Shown here one piece after another: positions 8,124 through 15,647 of a stretch of DNA of 64,000 bases. The stretch spans positions 1-64,000 of the forward strand of contig JAJPHD010000022.1 of the NCBI GenBank assembly GCA_021325455.1. Reading direction: 5' to 3'. The DNA comes from Actinomycetota bacterium (GTDB lineage Bacteria; Actinomycetota; Acidimicrobiia; Acidimicrobiales; JAJPHD01). Below the pieces are notes generated by a model. That model was given only the letters and a program-made list of their open reading frames with translations, searched no databases and was not told where the DNA came from. The translations under genes were made by a program, and so were the position numbers. The first letter of the stretch is position 1; the number at the start of each line of letters is the position of its first letter.

Positions 8124-9878
8124 ATGACGTGGCGCGGGGCTGTGGGGGCGAGCGCGGTAGCGGCGGCGGCGCTGGCCCTGGCCTTCCCGGCCCGGGGCGC
8201 CTGGGCGAGCACGGGCCATGACCTCGGCTCCACCGTCTACGACGGCACCACCCTCCAGGCCGGCGACTACCTCCAGTCCGCCAACGGCGCCTACACCCTC
8301 TTGATGCAGGGGGACGGGAACCTGGTGCAGTACGCCTCCTCGGGCCAGGCCCTGTGGGCCACCGGCACCTCGGGCAACTCCAGCGCCCACGCCGTCCTCC
8401 AGGCCGACGGCGACCTCGTGGTGTACGGGCCCTCGGGCCAGGCCCTGTGGCAGTCGGGGACCTCGGGCTACCCGGGGGACGCCGGGGACCACCTCAACGT
8501 GGGCAACCTGGGAGTGGTGGCTCTCTACACCTCGGGGGGCACGCCGCTCTGGGCGGCGCGGCCGGCGGCCCCCGCCGCCTCGCCCCCCCTCAACCCCGGG
8601 GCCGCCCAGGCTCCCGACGGCCAGGAGATGGTGGCAGTCACCTCGCCCCAGGGGGACGTCCAGGCCGTCCTCTCCACCCAGACGGGAGGCTGGTCCACCT
8701 CCATCCATCTGGGGGGTCGGGCCCTCGGCGGCCCCGCCGTGGCATCGCCTGGCAACGGGGTCTTCGACGTCTTCGTGCGGGGCATGAACGACGCCGTCTG
8801 GGAGGACAGGTACTCGAGCGGCTCCTGGTCGGGCTGGCGGTCCCTCGGGGGAGTCGTCCTGGCCAGCCCCGGGGCCAGCTCCGACGGTGGCCAGGTGTAC
8901 GTGGTGGCGAGGGGCCAGGACTCGGGGCTCTGGGAGCGCCTGGCCGACACCTCGTCCTCCTGGCAGCGGGCGGCGGGAGCCTCGCACACGGCGGCCGGGC
9001 CGGCGCCGGCCCTGGACGCGACGGGGGACATGGCCATCACCTACGAGGACAGCACCGGGGCGCTATGGGCCTACCGGGCCGGCGCCTGGACCAACCTGCA
9101 GGCCACGGCGGCGGGCGATCCCGGGGCCTCCAGCTTCGCCTACGGCGAGGAGGAGGTCTTCACCCGGATGGCGGACGGCCACATCTGGCACCGGTGGTGG
9201 AACCTGGACCACGGGGGAGTGCCCTACGAAAACCCCTTGCGGGCGGTGAAGGGGCTGCAGGCGTACCGGATCGACCAGGGAGTGGACTACGGGGACAGCG
9301 CCCCTTCCCCCATCTACGCCATCGGCCAGGGGGTGGTGACCATGTCCACCACCAAGGCCAACTGGCCGGGGGGAGGCTGGGTGGTGTACCAGCTCACGGC
9401 CGGTCCGGCCTCGGGGATGTACGTCTATGTGGCCGAGAACGTGGTCCCCCGGGTGAAGGTGGGCCAGAAGGTGAGCGCCAGCACCGTTGTGGCCACCTTG
9501 AACCCGGGATGGCCGGACATGGAGACGGGCTGGGCCGCCCCCTATGCCGACCAGGCCTACGCCGGCTACACGAACCAGTACGTGGAGGGTGAGCTCACCG
9601 CCCCGGGGGAGAACTTCTCGGACCTCCTCCAGGTGATCGGGGCCCCCGGCGGTCAGCGGGAGGGACGGCTCACCACCGGTTGGGTCCCCCAGAGCTGGCC
9701 CACGTGGGGGCACTGGTCGGGCTGGGTGTCCCTCGGAGGCTCCCTCAGGTCGGGGCCGGCAGCGGCGGTGGCCCCCGGCTCGGACCGCCAGGACGTCTTC
9801 GCCGTGGACGGTGAGGGGCGGCTGTGGCAGGTCAGCGACCTGAAGGGCCAGTGGGGCAACTGGCGGCGGGTGCCCTGA
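8124..9878 (+). CDS. Secreted protein: B-lectin domain plus PLL-type propeller with an inserted degenerate LytM/M23 domain
   Basis: The product is 584 residues and starts at the ATG at 8124, seven bases after a perfect AGGAGG; the open frame upstream is spurious. It begins with a signal peptide (to about AWAS, residue 28). Next is a bulb-type mannose-binding lectin domain with repeated D-x-N/D-L-V-x-Y strands (QGDGNLVQY, QADGDLVVY). A PLL-like beta-propeller follows (FDVFVRGMNDAVWE). Around residues 370-500 a peptidase M23/LytM-like fold is recognisable (GVDYGDSAPSPIYAIGQGVV, then VKVGQKVSASTVVATL). The first zinc histidine is replaced by Gln (QGVDY) and the HxH pair is missing, so it should be inactive. 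The protein ends with one more propeller strand set (GQWGNWRRVP). It probably binds sugars at the cell surface. The 155 bp upstream hold a small CCGCTT/AAGCGG hairpin near 8056-8081 and nothing else. Confidence 0.8.
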   Translation: MTWRGAVGASAVAAAALALAFPARGAWASTGHDLGSTVYDGTTLQAGDYLQSANGAYTLLMQGDGNLVQYASSGQALWATGTSGNSSAHAVLQADGDLVVYGPSGQALWQSGTSGYPGDAGDHLNVGNLGVVALYTSGGTPLWAARPAAPAASPPLNPGAAQAPDGQEMVAVTSPQGDVQAVLSTQTGGWSTSIHLGGRALGGPAVASPGNGVFDVFVRGMNDAVWEDRYSSGSWSGWRSLGGVVLASPGASSDGGQVYVVARGQDSGLWERLADTSSSWQRAAGASHTAAGPAPALDATGDMAITYEDSTGALWAYRAGAWTNLQATAAGDPGASSFAYGEEEVFTRMADGHIWHRWWNLDHGGVPYENPLRAVKGLQAYRIDQGVDYGDSAPSPIYAIGQGVVTMSTTKANWPGGGWVVYQLTAGPASGMYVYVAENVVPRVKVGQKVSASTVVATLNPGWPDMETGWAAPYADQAYAGYTNQYVEGELTAPGENFSDLLQVIGAPGGQREGRLTTGWVPQSWPTWGHWSGWVSLGGSLRSGPAAAVAPGSDRQDVFAVDGEGRLWQVSDLKGQWGNWRRVP

Positions 9879-9941
9879 GCCCCTAGGGCTCGCCCCTCCT
9901 CAGCGCGTCCCGGGCCCCTAAAGGCCTTGAGGGCTCAGCGC

Positions 9942-9993
9942 GCCAGGTGTAGCCTCGCCTGGCACCTGGCTGATCGAGTGATCGCCCTGATCC
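9942..9993 (+). promoter_or_regulatory. Hairpin plus three TGATC repeats upstream of the solute-binding protein gene
   Basis: GCCAGGTG (9942-9949) and CACCTGGC (9963-9970) form a perfect 8-bp inverted repeat with a 13-nt loop. It is followed at once by TGATCG (9971), TGATCG (9979) and TGATCC (9988), then the GAGAGG ribosome binding site. The hairpin could be the terminator of the upstream gene or an operator; the spaced TGATC repeats look like a protein-binding array. Confidence 0.4.
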
Positions 9994-10013
9994 CTTGAGA
10001 GGTGCGCAGTTAC

Positions 10014-11936
10014 ATGGAAAGAAGGGGCGTGAGGGCTTCGAACGCCTGGCCGTGGGGAGCGGCGGCGAGGTCCCGGGGCCGGTGGGCCCCCGGCGCGGCC
10101 GGGGGGCGGCGGCCCGGGGCCGTCATGGCCCTCCTTGTGGTCGCGGCGCTCGTGCTCTCCGCCTGCGGAGGAGGCGGGAGCCGCAGCGGCACCGGGGTCT
10201 CCCACCCCGGCTCCACCGTGGCCGGCGCCGAGCGGCAGGGGGGCACCGCCGTCTTTGCCCTCCCGCCCGCCACCATCCCCAACTACATCTTCCCGCTCAC
10301 GACCCTGGCCCACTTCCTGGTCGTCGACACCGAGGACTTCCAGTACCTCATGTACAGGCCCCTCTACTGGTTCGGGCAGGGGGGCAAGCCCCTGCTCAAC
10401 GAGGAGCTGTCGCTCGCCAGGCCCCCGGTGTGGTCGCACGGGGGGAGGACGGCCACCATCACCCTCAAGCCCTACCGCTGGTCGGACGGGGAAGCGGTCA
10501 GCGCCTCCGACGTCCGGTTCTGGCAGAACATGGTCACGGCCGAGAAGGCGAACTGGGCTGCCTACGTGCCCGGCAACTACCCCGACAACGTCGTGAGCAC
10601 CACCGTCACCGGGCCCCGCACCATCCAGTTCCACCTCAACGGCTCCTACAACCACCGCTGGTTCCTTTACAACGAGCTGTCCCAGATAACGCCGATGCCG
10701 GCGGCCTGGGACGTCACCTCGGCGGGGGCGGCCCCCGGGAGCGGCGGCTGCGCCGCCTCCATGGCCAAGTGCAAGGCCGTCTACAACTTCCTCATCAACC
10801 AGGCCAAGGACGCCCGCTCCTATGCCACCAACCGGCTGTGGAAGGTGGTCGACGGGCCCTGGACGCTCCAGCAGTACCAGACCACGGGGTACGCGGTGTT
10901 CGTCCCCAACCGGAGGTACTCGGGGCCGGTCAAGCCCCACCTGGCCCGGTTCGTGGAGGAGCCCTTCACCAGCGACGCCGCCGAGTACGACGCCGTCAGG
11001 GCCGGGAAGGTGGACTACGGCTACATCCCGGTCCAGGACGCCGGCCAGCAACGGGCGACGGCAGCACAGGGGTACCGCTTCGCCCCCTGGGTCGGCTGGC
11101 TGATCGGCTACATGTACATAAACCAGCACAACCCGACCGTGGGCCCCATGCTCCGCCAGGCCTACATCCGCCAGGCCATGGAGGAGCTCGAGAACCAGCG
11201 GGGATGGGTGAGGACCTTCTACCGGGGCTACGGGACCCCGACCTGTGGGCCGGTGCCGCTAAAGCCCTCCAACCCCTATGTCGACAGCTACGAGCGCAGC
11301 TGCCCCCACGGCTACAACCCGAAGAAGGCCGTCGCCACGCTGCGGGCCCACGGGTGGCACGTGGTGCCCCGAGGGGTGACCACCTGCGCCCGGCCCGGGA
11401 CGGGAGCAGGCAGGTGCGGGCCGGGCGTCCCGGCGGGGGCCAAGCTGGTGTTCAACCTCGTTTACGTGAGCGGGAACCAGCCCGTCTCCCAGTCGATGCA
11501 GGACCTGAAGAGCACCATGAGGGGGGCGGGGATAGTGCTGCACCTGTCCAGCGAGCCCTTCAACACCATGGCGGGGTCGGTCGTGGCCTGCAAGCCCCAG
11601 CAACCGACGTGCTCGTGGGAGATCTACGACTTCGGGTTCGGCTGGACCTACGCCCCCGACTACTACCCGACCGGTGGCGAGATCTTCGGCACCGGGGCGG
11701 GTTCCAATGCCAGCAGCTATTCGAGCGCCACCAACGACGCCAACATCGCCGCCACCCACCACTCCTCGAGCCCGGCCGTGTTCCGCCGCTACGAGGATTA
11801 CCTCACCGATCAGGTGCCGGTCCTCTGGACCCCTTCTGCCGACTACCAGCTGTCAGTGATCCGCTCGAACCTCCACGGGACCCTCCCCCAGAACCCTCTG
11901 GCTGCCATCACCCCTGAATCGTGGTACTACGGCTAG
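10014..11936 (+). CDS. Family 5 ABC transporter solute-binding lipoprotein
   Basis: About 640 residues, belonging to the peptide/nickel/oligosaccharide-binding SBP_bac_5 family, which delivers substrates to an ABC permease outside the membrane. A long arginine-rich N-terminal region is followed by a hydrophobic stretch and the lipobox LSAC, then a GGGGSRSGT linker, typical of a lipoprotein anchored through that cysteine. Family hallmarks include LKPYRWSDGEAVSASDVRFW and the YRPLYWFG strand near the start of lobe 1. Extra cysteines (TPTCGPV, RSCPHGYN, VACKPQQPTCSW) suggest disulfides. No permease or ATPase genes adjoin it, so it is an orphan binding protein here. The ATG at 10014 is preferred because GAGAGG lies 11 nt upstream; a GTG at 10002 in frame overlaps that site. 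Confidence 0.88.
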   Translation: MERRGVRASNAWPWGAAARSRGRWAPGAAGGRRPGAVMALLVVAALVLSACGGGGSRSGTGVSHPGSTVAGAERQGGTAVFALPPATIPNYIFPLTTLAHFLVVDTEDFQYLMYRPLYWFGQGGKPLLNEELSLARPPVWSHGGRTATITLKPYRWSDGEAVSASDVRFWQNMVTAEKANWAAYVPGNYPDNVVSTTVTGPRTIQFHLNGSYNHRWFLYNELSQITPMPAAWDVTSAGAAPGSGGCAASMAKCKAVYNFLINQAKDARSYATNRLWKVVDGPWTLQQYQTTGYAVFVPNRRYSGPVKPHLARFVEEPFTSDAAEYDAVRAGKVDYGYIPVQDAGQQRATAAQGYRFAPWVGWLIGYMYINQHNPTVGPMLRQAYIRQAMEELENQRGWVRTFYRGYGTPTCGPVPLKPSNPYVDSYERSCPHGYNPKKAVATLRAHGWHVVPRGVTTCARPGTGAGRCGPGVPAGAKLVFNLVYVSGNQPVSQSMQDLKSTMRGAGIVLHLSSEPFNTMAGSVVACKPQQPTCSWEIYDFGFGWTYAPDYYPTGGEIFGTGAGSNASSYSSATNDANIAATHHSSSPAVFRRYEDYLTDQVPVLWTPSADYQLSVIRSNLHGTLPQNPLAAITPESWYYG

Positions 11937-11974
11937 GAGCGGCAAGGAGGCCGCGCCACCGCCCACCGGCGGCG

Positions 11975-12010
11975 GCACACCGGGCACAGACAGCACACCG
12001 GGCACAGACA
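11975..12010 (+). repeat. Perfect tandem duplication, 18 bp x 2
   Basis: GCACACCGGGCACAGACA occurs at 11975-11992 and again at 11993-12010 without mismatch, immediately before the GGAGG site of the decayed oxidoreductase gene. Confidence 0.9.
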
Positions 12011-12021
12011 GGAGGCCTGAG

Positions 12022-12559
12022 GTGAGGATCACGATCATCGGTGCCGGCAACATTGGCCGGGGCATAGGGACCAGGGCCGTGGCGGGGGGCAATGAGGTGG
12101 AGCTGGTGGACCGCAACCCGGAGGATGCCCGGGCCCTTGCTGACGAGCTCGGGACCCTGGCCACCACGAGCGACACGGTGAGCGGGGACGTGGTCGTGCT
12201 GGCCGGCTGGACTGGTCCACGCTGGAGCGGGTGGTGACCCCGGAGGGCAGCTCGTCGGCAGAGGAGACGGCCCGGCTCCTGCCCGAGGCCACGGCCGTGG
12301 TCAAGGCCTTCAACACCACCTTCGCCAGCACCCTGGTGAAGGGGGAGGCGGCAGGCGAGACCCTCAGGTGATGATCGCCGGTGACGACGCTGGCGCCAAG
12401 GCCAAGGTAGCTTCCCTGGTCGAGGCGGGGGGGATGAGGGCCATCGACGTGGGCCCCCTCAGGAGAGCGCGCATGCTGGAGCAGGTGGGCCTGTTCCATA
12501 TCGCCATCCAGGAACAGATCGGCTCGGGCTTCGCCAGCGCCATCAATCTCCACTGGTAG
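12022..12559 (+). pseudogene. Decayed NADPH:F420 / NADP oxidoreductase-like gene (internal deletion plus frameshift)
   Basis: The first 60 codons encode an intact Rossmann start, RITIIGAGNIGRGIGTRA, with GxGxxG, then ELVDRNPEDA; this is the NAD-binding family that includes F420-dependent NADP oxidoreductases. After VVVLAG the frame runs into TGA at 12235. Homologous sequence resumes in another frame (DWSTLERVVTPEG, VVKAFNTTFAS), but about 30 residues normally found between them are missing. A second one-base shift near 12366 moves to the frame of MIAGDDAGAK ... VGPLRRARMLEQVG, which runs to TAG at 12557-12559. A GTG start at 12022 still has GGAGG upstream. Because residues are missing as well as frames shifted, true gene decay is likelier than sequencing error. 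Confidence 0.75.
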
Positions 12560-12686
12560 GGGGCAGCTAGGGGGGGCCCGGGGGGGCCTGGCGCCGGCCC
12601 GTCACCGCCCTTCCTTAGGGCCGGCCCCCCTCTCGCGTCACCGCCCTTCCCTGGGGCCCGGGCCCCACCCGCGAGGCCCGGCTCGC

Positions 12687-13763
12687 TCAACCGGGCTTCC
12701 ACGAGCGCCGGGCCGCCCAGGCGGCGTGCATGGCGGCGGTGACCGCCCACAGGCCGAGGGTGGCCAGCCCGGCGGCCCTGCCCAGGGAGCTCACGGCTCG
12801 GAGGTGCCCCAGGCGGCCGGCCTGGATGGCCCCCAGGGCGTAGACGCCGGTGGAGAAGGTGGGTGGCCACGGAGGGGACCCGTGGGGGCGGAGCCACCTC
12901 GCCAGGTAGGCCAGGCTCCCGGCAAGGACCGGGACCAGAAGGGCGGTGCCGATGGCCCACAGGGCCAGGGCGGCGGCAGCGAAGCCGGCCGGGCCGACGC
13001 CTCCTCGTGGGGCGACTCCTCCCGGGGCGACCTGCGCCACCCGCCCGACGCAGGCTGCGGCCAGCCCACCGCAACCGGCCGAGATCCACCAGGGGGAGCG
13101 GGCCGTCCCCCCCATGCCCGCCCGGCTCACCCGCAGGGTGGCCAGGGAGAGGACGAAGGCGTAAGCCACGACGCCAAGTGCGCACGTCACCAGGGCCAGC
13201 CAGGTCAGGCCGGGGCCCAGGGCCCGGACCCGGGGCTGGATGGCGGCGACGGCCATGGCGTCAGCCAGGAGGGCTGCCGGGCCCAGGAACCAGGCCCCGT
13301 CTACCCCGGCGAGGCCGGGGCGGCGGACGGCGACCGGGGCCACCACCCGGCCCACCAGGGCGAGGGTGGTCACCCAGGCCAGGGCCGTGGCCCCCAGGGC
13401 GGCGCCCACGGCCGGCCCGGTGCCGATCCTCGCCAGGCCGGTGCCGATGACGGCCAGGCCCACCGGCACCGTGAAGTCCCCGAAGAGGCCCTCGGCAGGC
13501 ACCCCGGGGAGGAGGCGAAGACGGCAATCGCCAGCGCAACGGCGGGCGAGGGCACCCAGCACGGGGATGAGGGCGGCTTCGGCTATGGCCAGGCAGAGGA
13601 GCGGGAAGGCGAGGGGGCGCAGCGGGGTTAGCCCGGACAGCTGGGAGGCGCCCGCCGTGGCCATCACCGCCCCGAAGGGCAGGCCCGAGGAGGGATGGGC
13701 TGATAGACCCGGGCCGGTGTGCCTGGTCAACCCGCACCGACCACGCAGGAGAAGATAGCCCAT
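12687..13763 (-). CDS. TDT/SLAC1-type membrane transporter
   Basis: About 358 residues with roughly ten hydrophobic segments. Family-like landmarks are an N-terminal LPFGAVMATAGASQL helix, a GAWFLGPAALLADAM segment, PWWISAGCGGL, and the late WPPTFSTGVYALGAIQAG helix. These match the tellurite-resistance/C4-dicarboxylate (TehA, SLAC1) fold, a trimeric anion channel or exporter. The match is by pattern rather than strong identity. The preferred ATG at 13763 has GGGAGGGG about 10 nt upstream on the minus strand and shares the CATG at 13761-13764 with the divergent acetyltransferase start. An in-frame extension to 13856 would run deep into that gene and looks spurious. The 127 bp downstream hold GC-rich inverted repeats and a repeated GTCACCGCCCTTCC element, probably termination signals. 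Confidence 0.7.
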   Translation of the reverse strand: MGYLLLRGRCGLTRHTGPGLSAHPSSGLPFGAVMATAGASQLSGLTPLRPLAFPLLCLAIAEAALIPVLGALARRCAGDCRLRLLPGVPAEGLFGDFTVPVGLAVIGTGLARIGTGPAVGAALGATALAWVTTLALVGRVVAPVAVRRPGLAGVDGAWFLGPAALLADAMAVAAIQPRVRALGPGLTWLALVTCALGVVAYAFVLSLATLRVSRAGMGGTARSPWWISAGCGGLAAACVGRVAQVAPGGVAPRGGVGPAGFAAAALALWAIGTALLVPVLAGSLAYLARWLRPHGSPPWPPTFSTGVYALGAIQAGRLGHLRAVSSLGRAAGLATLGLWAVTAAMHAAWAARRSWKPG

Positions 13764-14352
13764 GCCCCTTTCCCCTCCCACCGTGGTCACCGCCCGCCTC
13801 CGGCTGCGCCCGTTCAGCGGGGCCGACGCCGACTCTCTCTTTGCGCTGCAGAGCAATCCCCACGTCCTGCGCTACTGGGACTCGCCCCCCTGGACCGAAC
13901 GGGAACGGGCCGAGCAGTTCATCACCGCCTGCCGGCAGATGGAGGAGGAGGGGACGGGGGTCCGCCTGGCCATGGACCGTCTCCCCGACGGGGCCTTCAT
14001 CGGCTGGTGCAGCCTGCGGTGGAACCCGGTCCACCGCAAGGCGTCGCTGGGCTACTGCCTCGATGACGCCGCTTGGGGGCACGGCTACGCCACGGAGGCC
14101 GCGGGCTGCCTGCTGGCCTGGGCGTTCGAAACGCTGGACCTGAACCGCGTCCAGGCCGTGACCGACACCCGCAACACGGCATCGGCACGCGTCCTCGAGA
14201 AGCTCGGCTTCGTGCGGGAAGGGACGCTGCGGGAAGACTGCATCGTGAGCGGGCAGGTCTCCGACTCGTGGGTCTACGGCCTGCTCAGGCGGGAGTGGCG
14301 GCCGTCGACCGGCCCGTCGCCGGGCACTGAGGCTCCCCTTGGGGAGGCGTGA
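13762..14352 (+). CDS. GNAT-family N-acetyltransferase (RimJ/RimL type)
   Basis: A 196-residue acetyl-CoA-dependent acetyltransferase. The RimJ/RimL layout is clear: TARLRLRPFSGADADSL at the N-terminus, WTERERAEQFI, the beta-4/pyrophosphate loop region GYCLDDAAWGHGYATEA (acetyl-CoA binding), then LNRVQAVTDTRNTASARVLE and KLGFVREGTLRED, the hallmark C-terminal motif. Targets are ribosomal protein N-termini or small amines; the precise one is unknown. The start ATG at 13762 has AGGAGA nine bases upstream. It lies within the same CATG as the start of the divergent membrane gene. Confidence 0.88.
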   Translation: MPLSPPTVVTARLRLRPFSGADADSLFALQSNPHVLRYWDSPPWTERERAEQFITACRQMEEEGTGVRLAMDRLPDGAFIGWCSLRWNPVHRKASLGYCLDDAAWGHGYATEAAGCLLAWAFETLDLNRVQAVTDTRNTASARVLEKLGFVREGTLREDCIVSGQVSDSWVYGLLRREWRPSTGPSPGTEAPLGEA

Positions 14353-14452
14353 GGAGTTGGGGAGGCGTGACGAGGCACGTCTGGCCCCTCCTCCAGGGGC
14401 TTGCCCCGGTGGTCGGCCGGCCCCCGCCAGCCTGTCGGGGGGAGCCAGGGGC

Positions 14453-14620
14453 ATCAAGTCGGTGGCCGAGGGGGTGGAGGAGCCACGACAGGTGGAGATC
14501 CTCCGGGATCTCGGCTGCCACCTGGGCCAGGGCTACCACTTCGCCCGGCCGCTGGCCCCCGGGGAGCTGGTGCCCTGGTGGCTGAGGAGGACCTCGGAGG
14601 CCCTCCCCGCCGCCGTCTGA
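14453..14620 (+). pseudogene. C-terminal fragment of an EAL (c-di-GMP phosphodiesterase) domain
   Basis: An open stretch of 55 codons encodes the end of an EAL domain: a VAEGVEE motif followed by ILRDLGCHLGQGYHFARPL, ending at TGA 14618-14620. The remaining four-fifths of the domain and any start are absent; the sequence before it has no similarity to the domain. The intact EAL protein at 38940-40334 carries the matching motifs LAEGVE and LAQGHLFGPPL. This is a relic of a deleted gene and cannot be functional as a phosphodiesterase. Confidence 0.7.
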
Positions 14621-14624
14621 CCCG

Positions 14625-15647
14625 CTATACCGGGCCCTCGGCGGACACCTCCCGCAGCCGGGCGTGCATGCCCTCCATGGGCTGGGCCGGGGGCAGCCAG
14701 TCCTTGCGTAGCTTGGCCACGGAGGTGTAGTTGGGGTCGCACACGTTGGCGAGGGGCGCTTCCACGGCCTGGGTCACCAGCTGGTAGGCGTCCATCTGGT
14801 CCAGGCCCCAGTCCTCGCCCAGCCAGCGGATGAGGTCCACCTGGGCGATGCGGAAGGCGGCCTCCAGGGGACGGGCCGACCCGGTGGAGATGATGTGGGT
14901 GTCGGACTCGAGGCGGGGCCAGGGGCAGGGACGGCCCTTCAGGAGGTCCACCACCAAGACGGTGTTCATCGCCGTCTCCACCGCCACCCCGCACGTCTCC
15001 CCTTCCCCCTGGCGGGCGTGCCCGTCGCCCAGGGAGAAGAGGGCTCCTTCCACGTTCACCCCCAGGTAGCAGGTGACCCCGGCCCGCATCTCGGGGGTGT
15101 CCATGTTGCCTCCGAAGGCGTCGGGCACCAGGGCGCTGCGCACCTCCAGGTTGGCCGGCGCCACCCCCACGGTGCCGTGCATGGGCTCCATGGGGAGGTC
15201 GACGCTGGCCTCGCCCGTCCGGGCCGTGAAGCGGCAGGTCCTCGCCTGGCGGTCCAGCTCCCATATCCACACCAGCTCCGGCAGGGGGTCGTGCAGGAGG
15301 GCGGTGAGGTGGGTGGCGGTGAGCGCCCCGAAGAGGGGGACGGTGGTGGAGGCGGCCCAGTCGCGGGCCGGCTCGATGCTCAAGAAGTGCAGCGCCAAGG
15401 TGTCGCCCGGCTCCGCTCCCTCCACGTAGAAGGGGCCCGTCTGGGGGTTGAGGAAGGGCATCTGGCACACCTCGGACACCAGGTCCCTCTCGCTGCGCAC
15501 CCGGCCGGCGAAGCAGTCTTCGGTGAACACCTCGAGGACGGTCCCGGGCGCCAGCCTGGCCACCGGGGCGGCCCCTCCGAAGGTCCACGCGTACTGGTCC
15601 TCACGGGGACGAAATCGCACCCTCTGCCTCTCGCTCATCTCTCTCAC
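14625..15647 (-). CDS. fmdA: Acetamidase/formamidase family protein
   Basis: About 340 residues of the FmdA/AmdA family, which hydrolyses formamide or acetamide to ammonia and the acid. Conserved segments include GPFYVEGAEPGDTLALHF, the MHGTVGVAP strand, GGNMDT, and the catalytic GDGHARQGEGETCGVA block. The gene overlaps the end of the amino-acid permease by 4 nt (GTGA), so the two are co-translated; the pair suggests uptake and deamidation of a small amide. The GTG at 15647 is taken as the start because of this coupling. An ATG at 15638 is equally possible, since the AGAAGG site sits 12 nt from it and only 3 nt from the GTG. Confidence 0.88.
   Translation of the reverse strand: MREMSERQRVRFRPREDQYAWTFGGAAPVARLAPGTVLEVFTEDCFAGRVRSERDLVSEVCQMPFLNPQTGPFYVEGAEPGDTLALHFLSIEPARDWAASTTVPLFGALTATHLTALLHDPLPELVWIWELDRQARTCRFTARTGEASVDLPMEPMHGTVGVAPANLEVRSALVPDAFGGNMDTPEMRAGVTCYLGVNVEGALFSLGDGHARQGEGETCGVAVETAMNTVLVVDLLKGRPCPWPRLESDTHIISTGSARPLEAAFRIAQVDLIRWLGEDWGLDQMDAYQLVTQAVEAPLANVCDPNYTSVAKLRKDWLPPAQPMEGMHARLREVSAEGPV

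Noticed and set aside
12022-12559. Reading the two ends of the oxidoreductase relic as separate small genes
   Set aside because: Both pieces match consecutive parts of one Rossmann-fold family, so a broken single gene explains them better.
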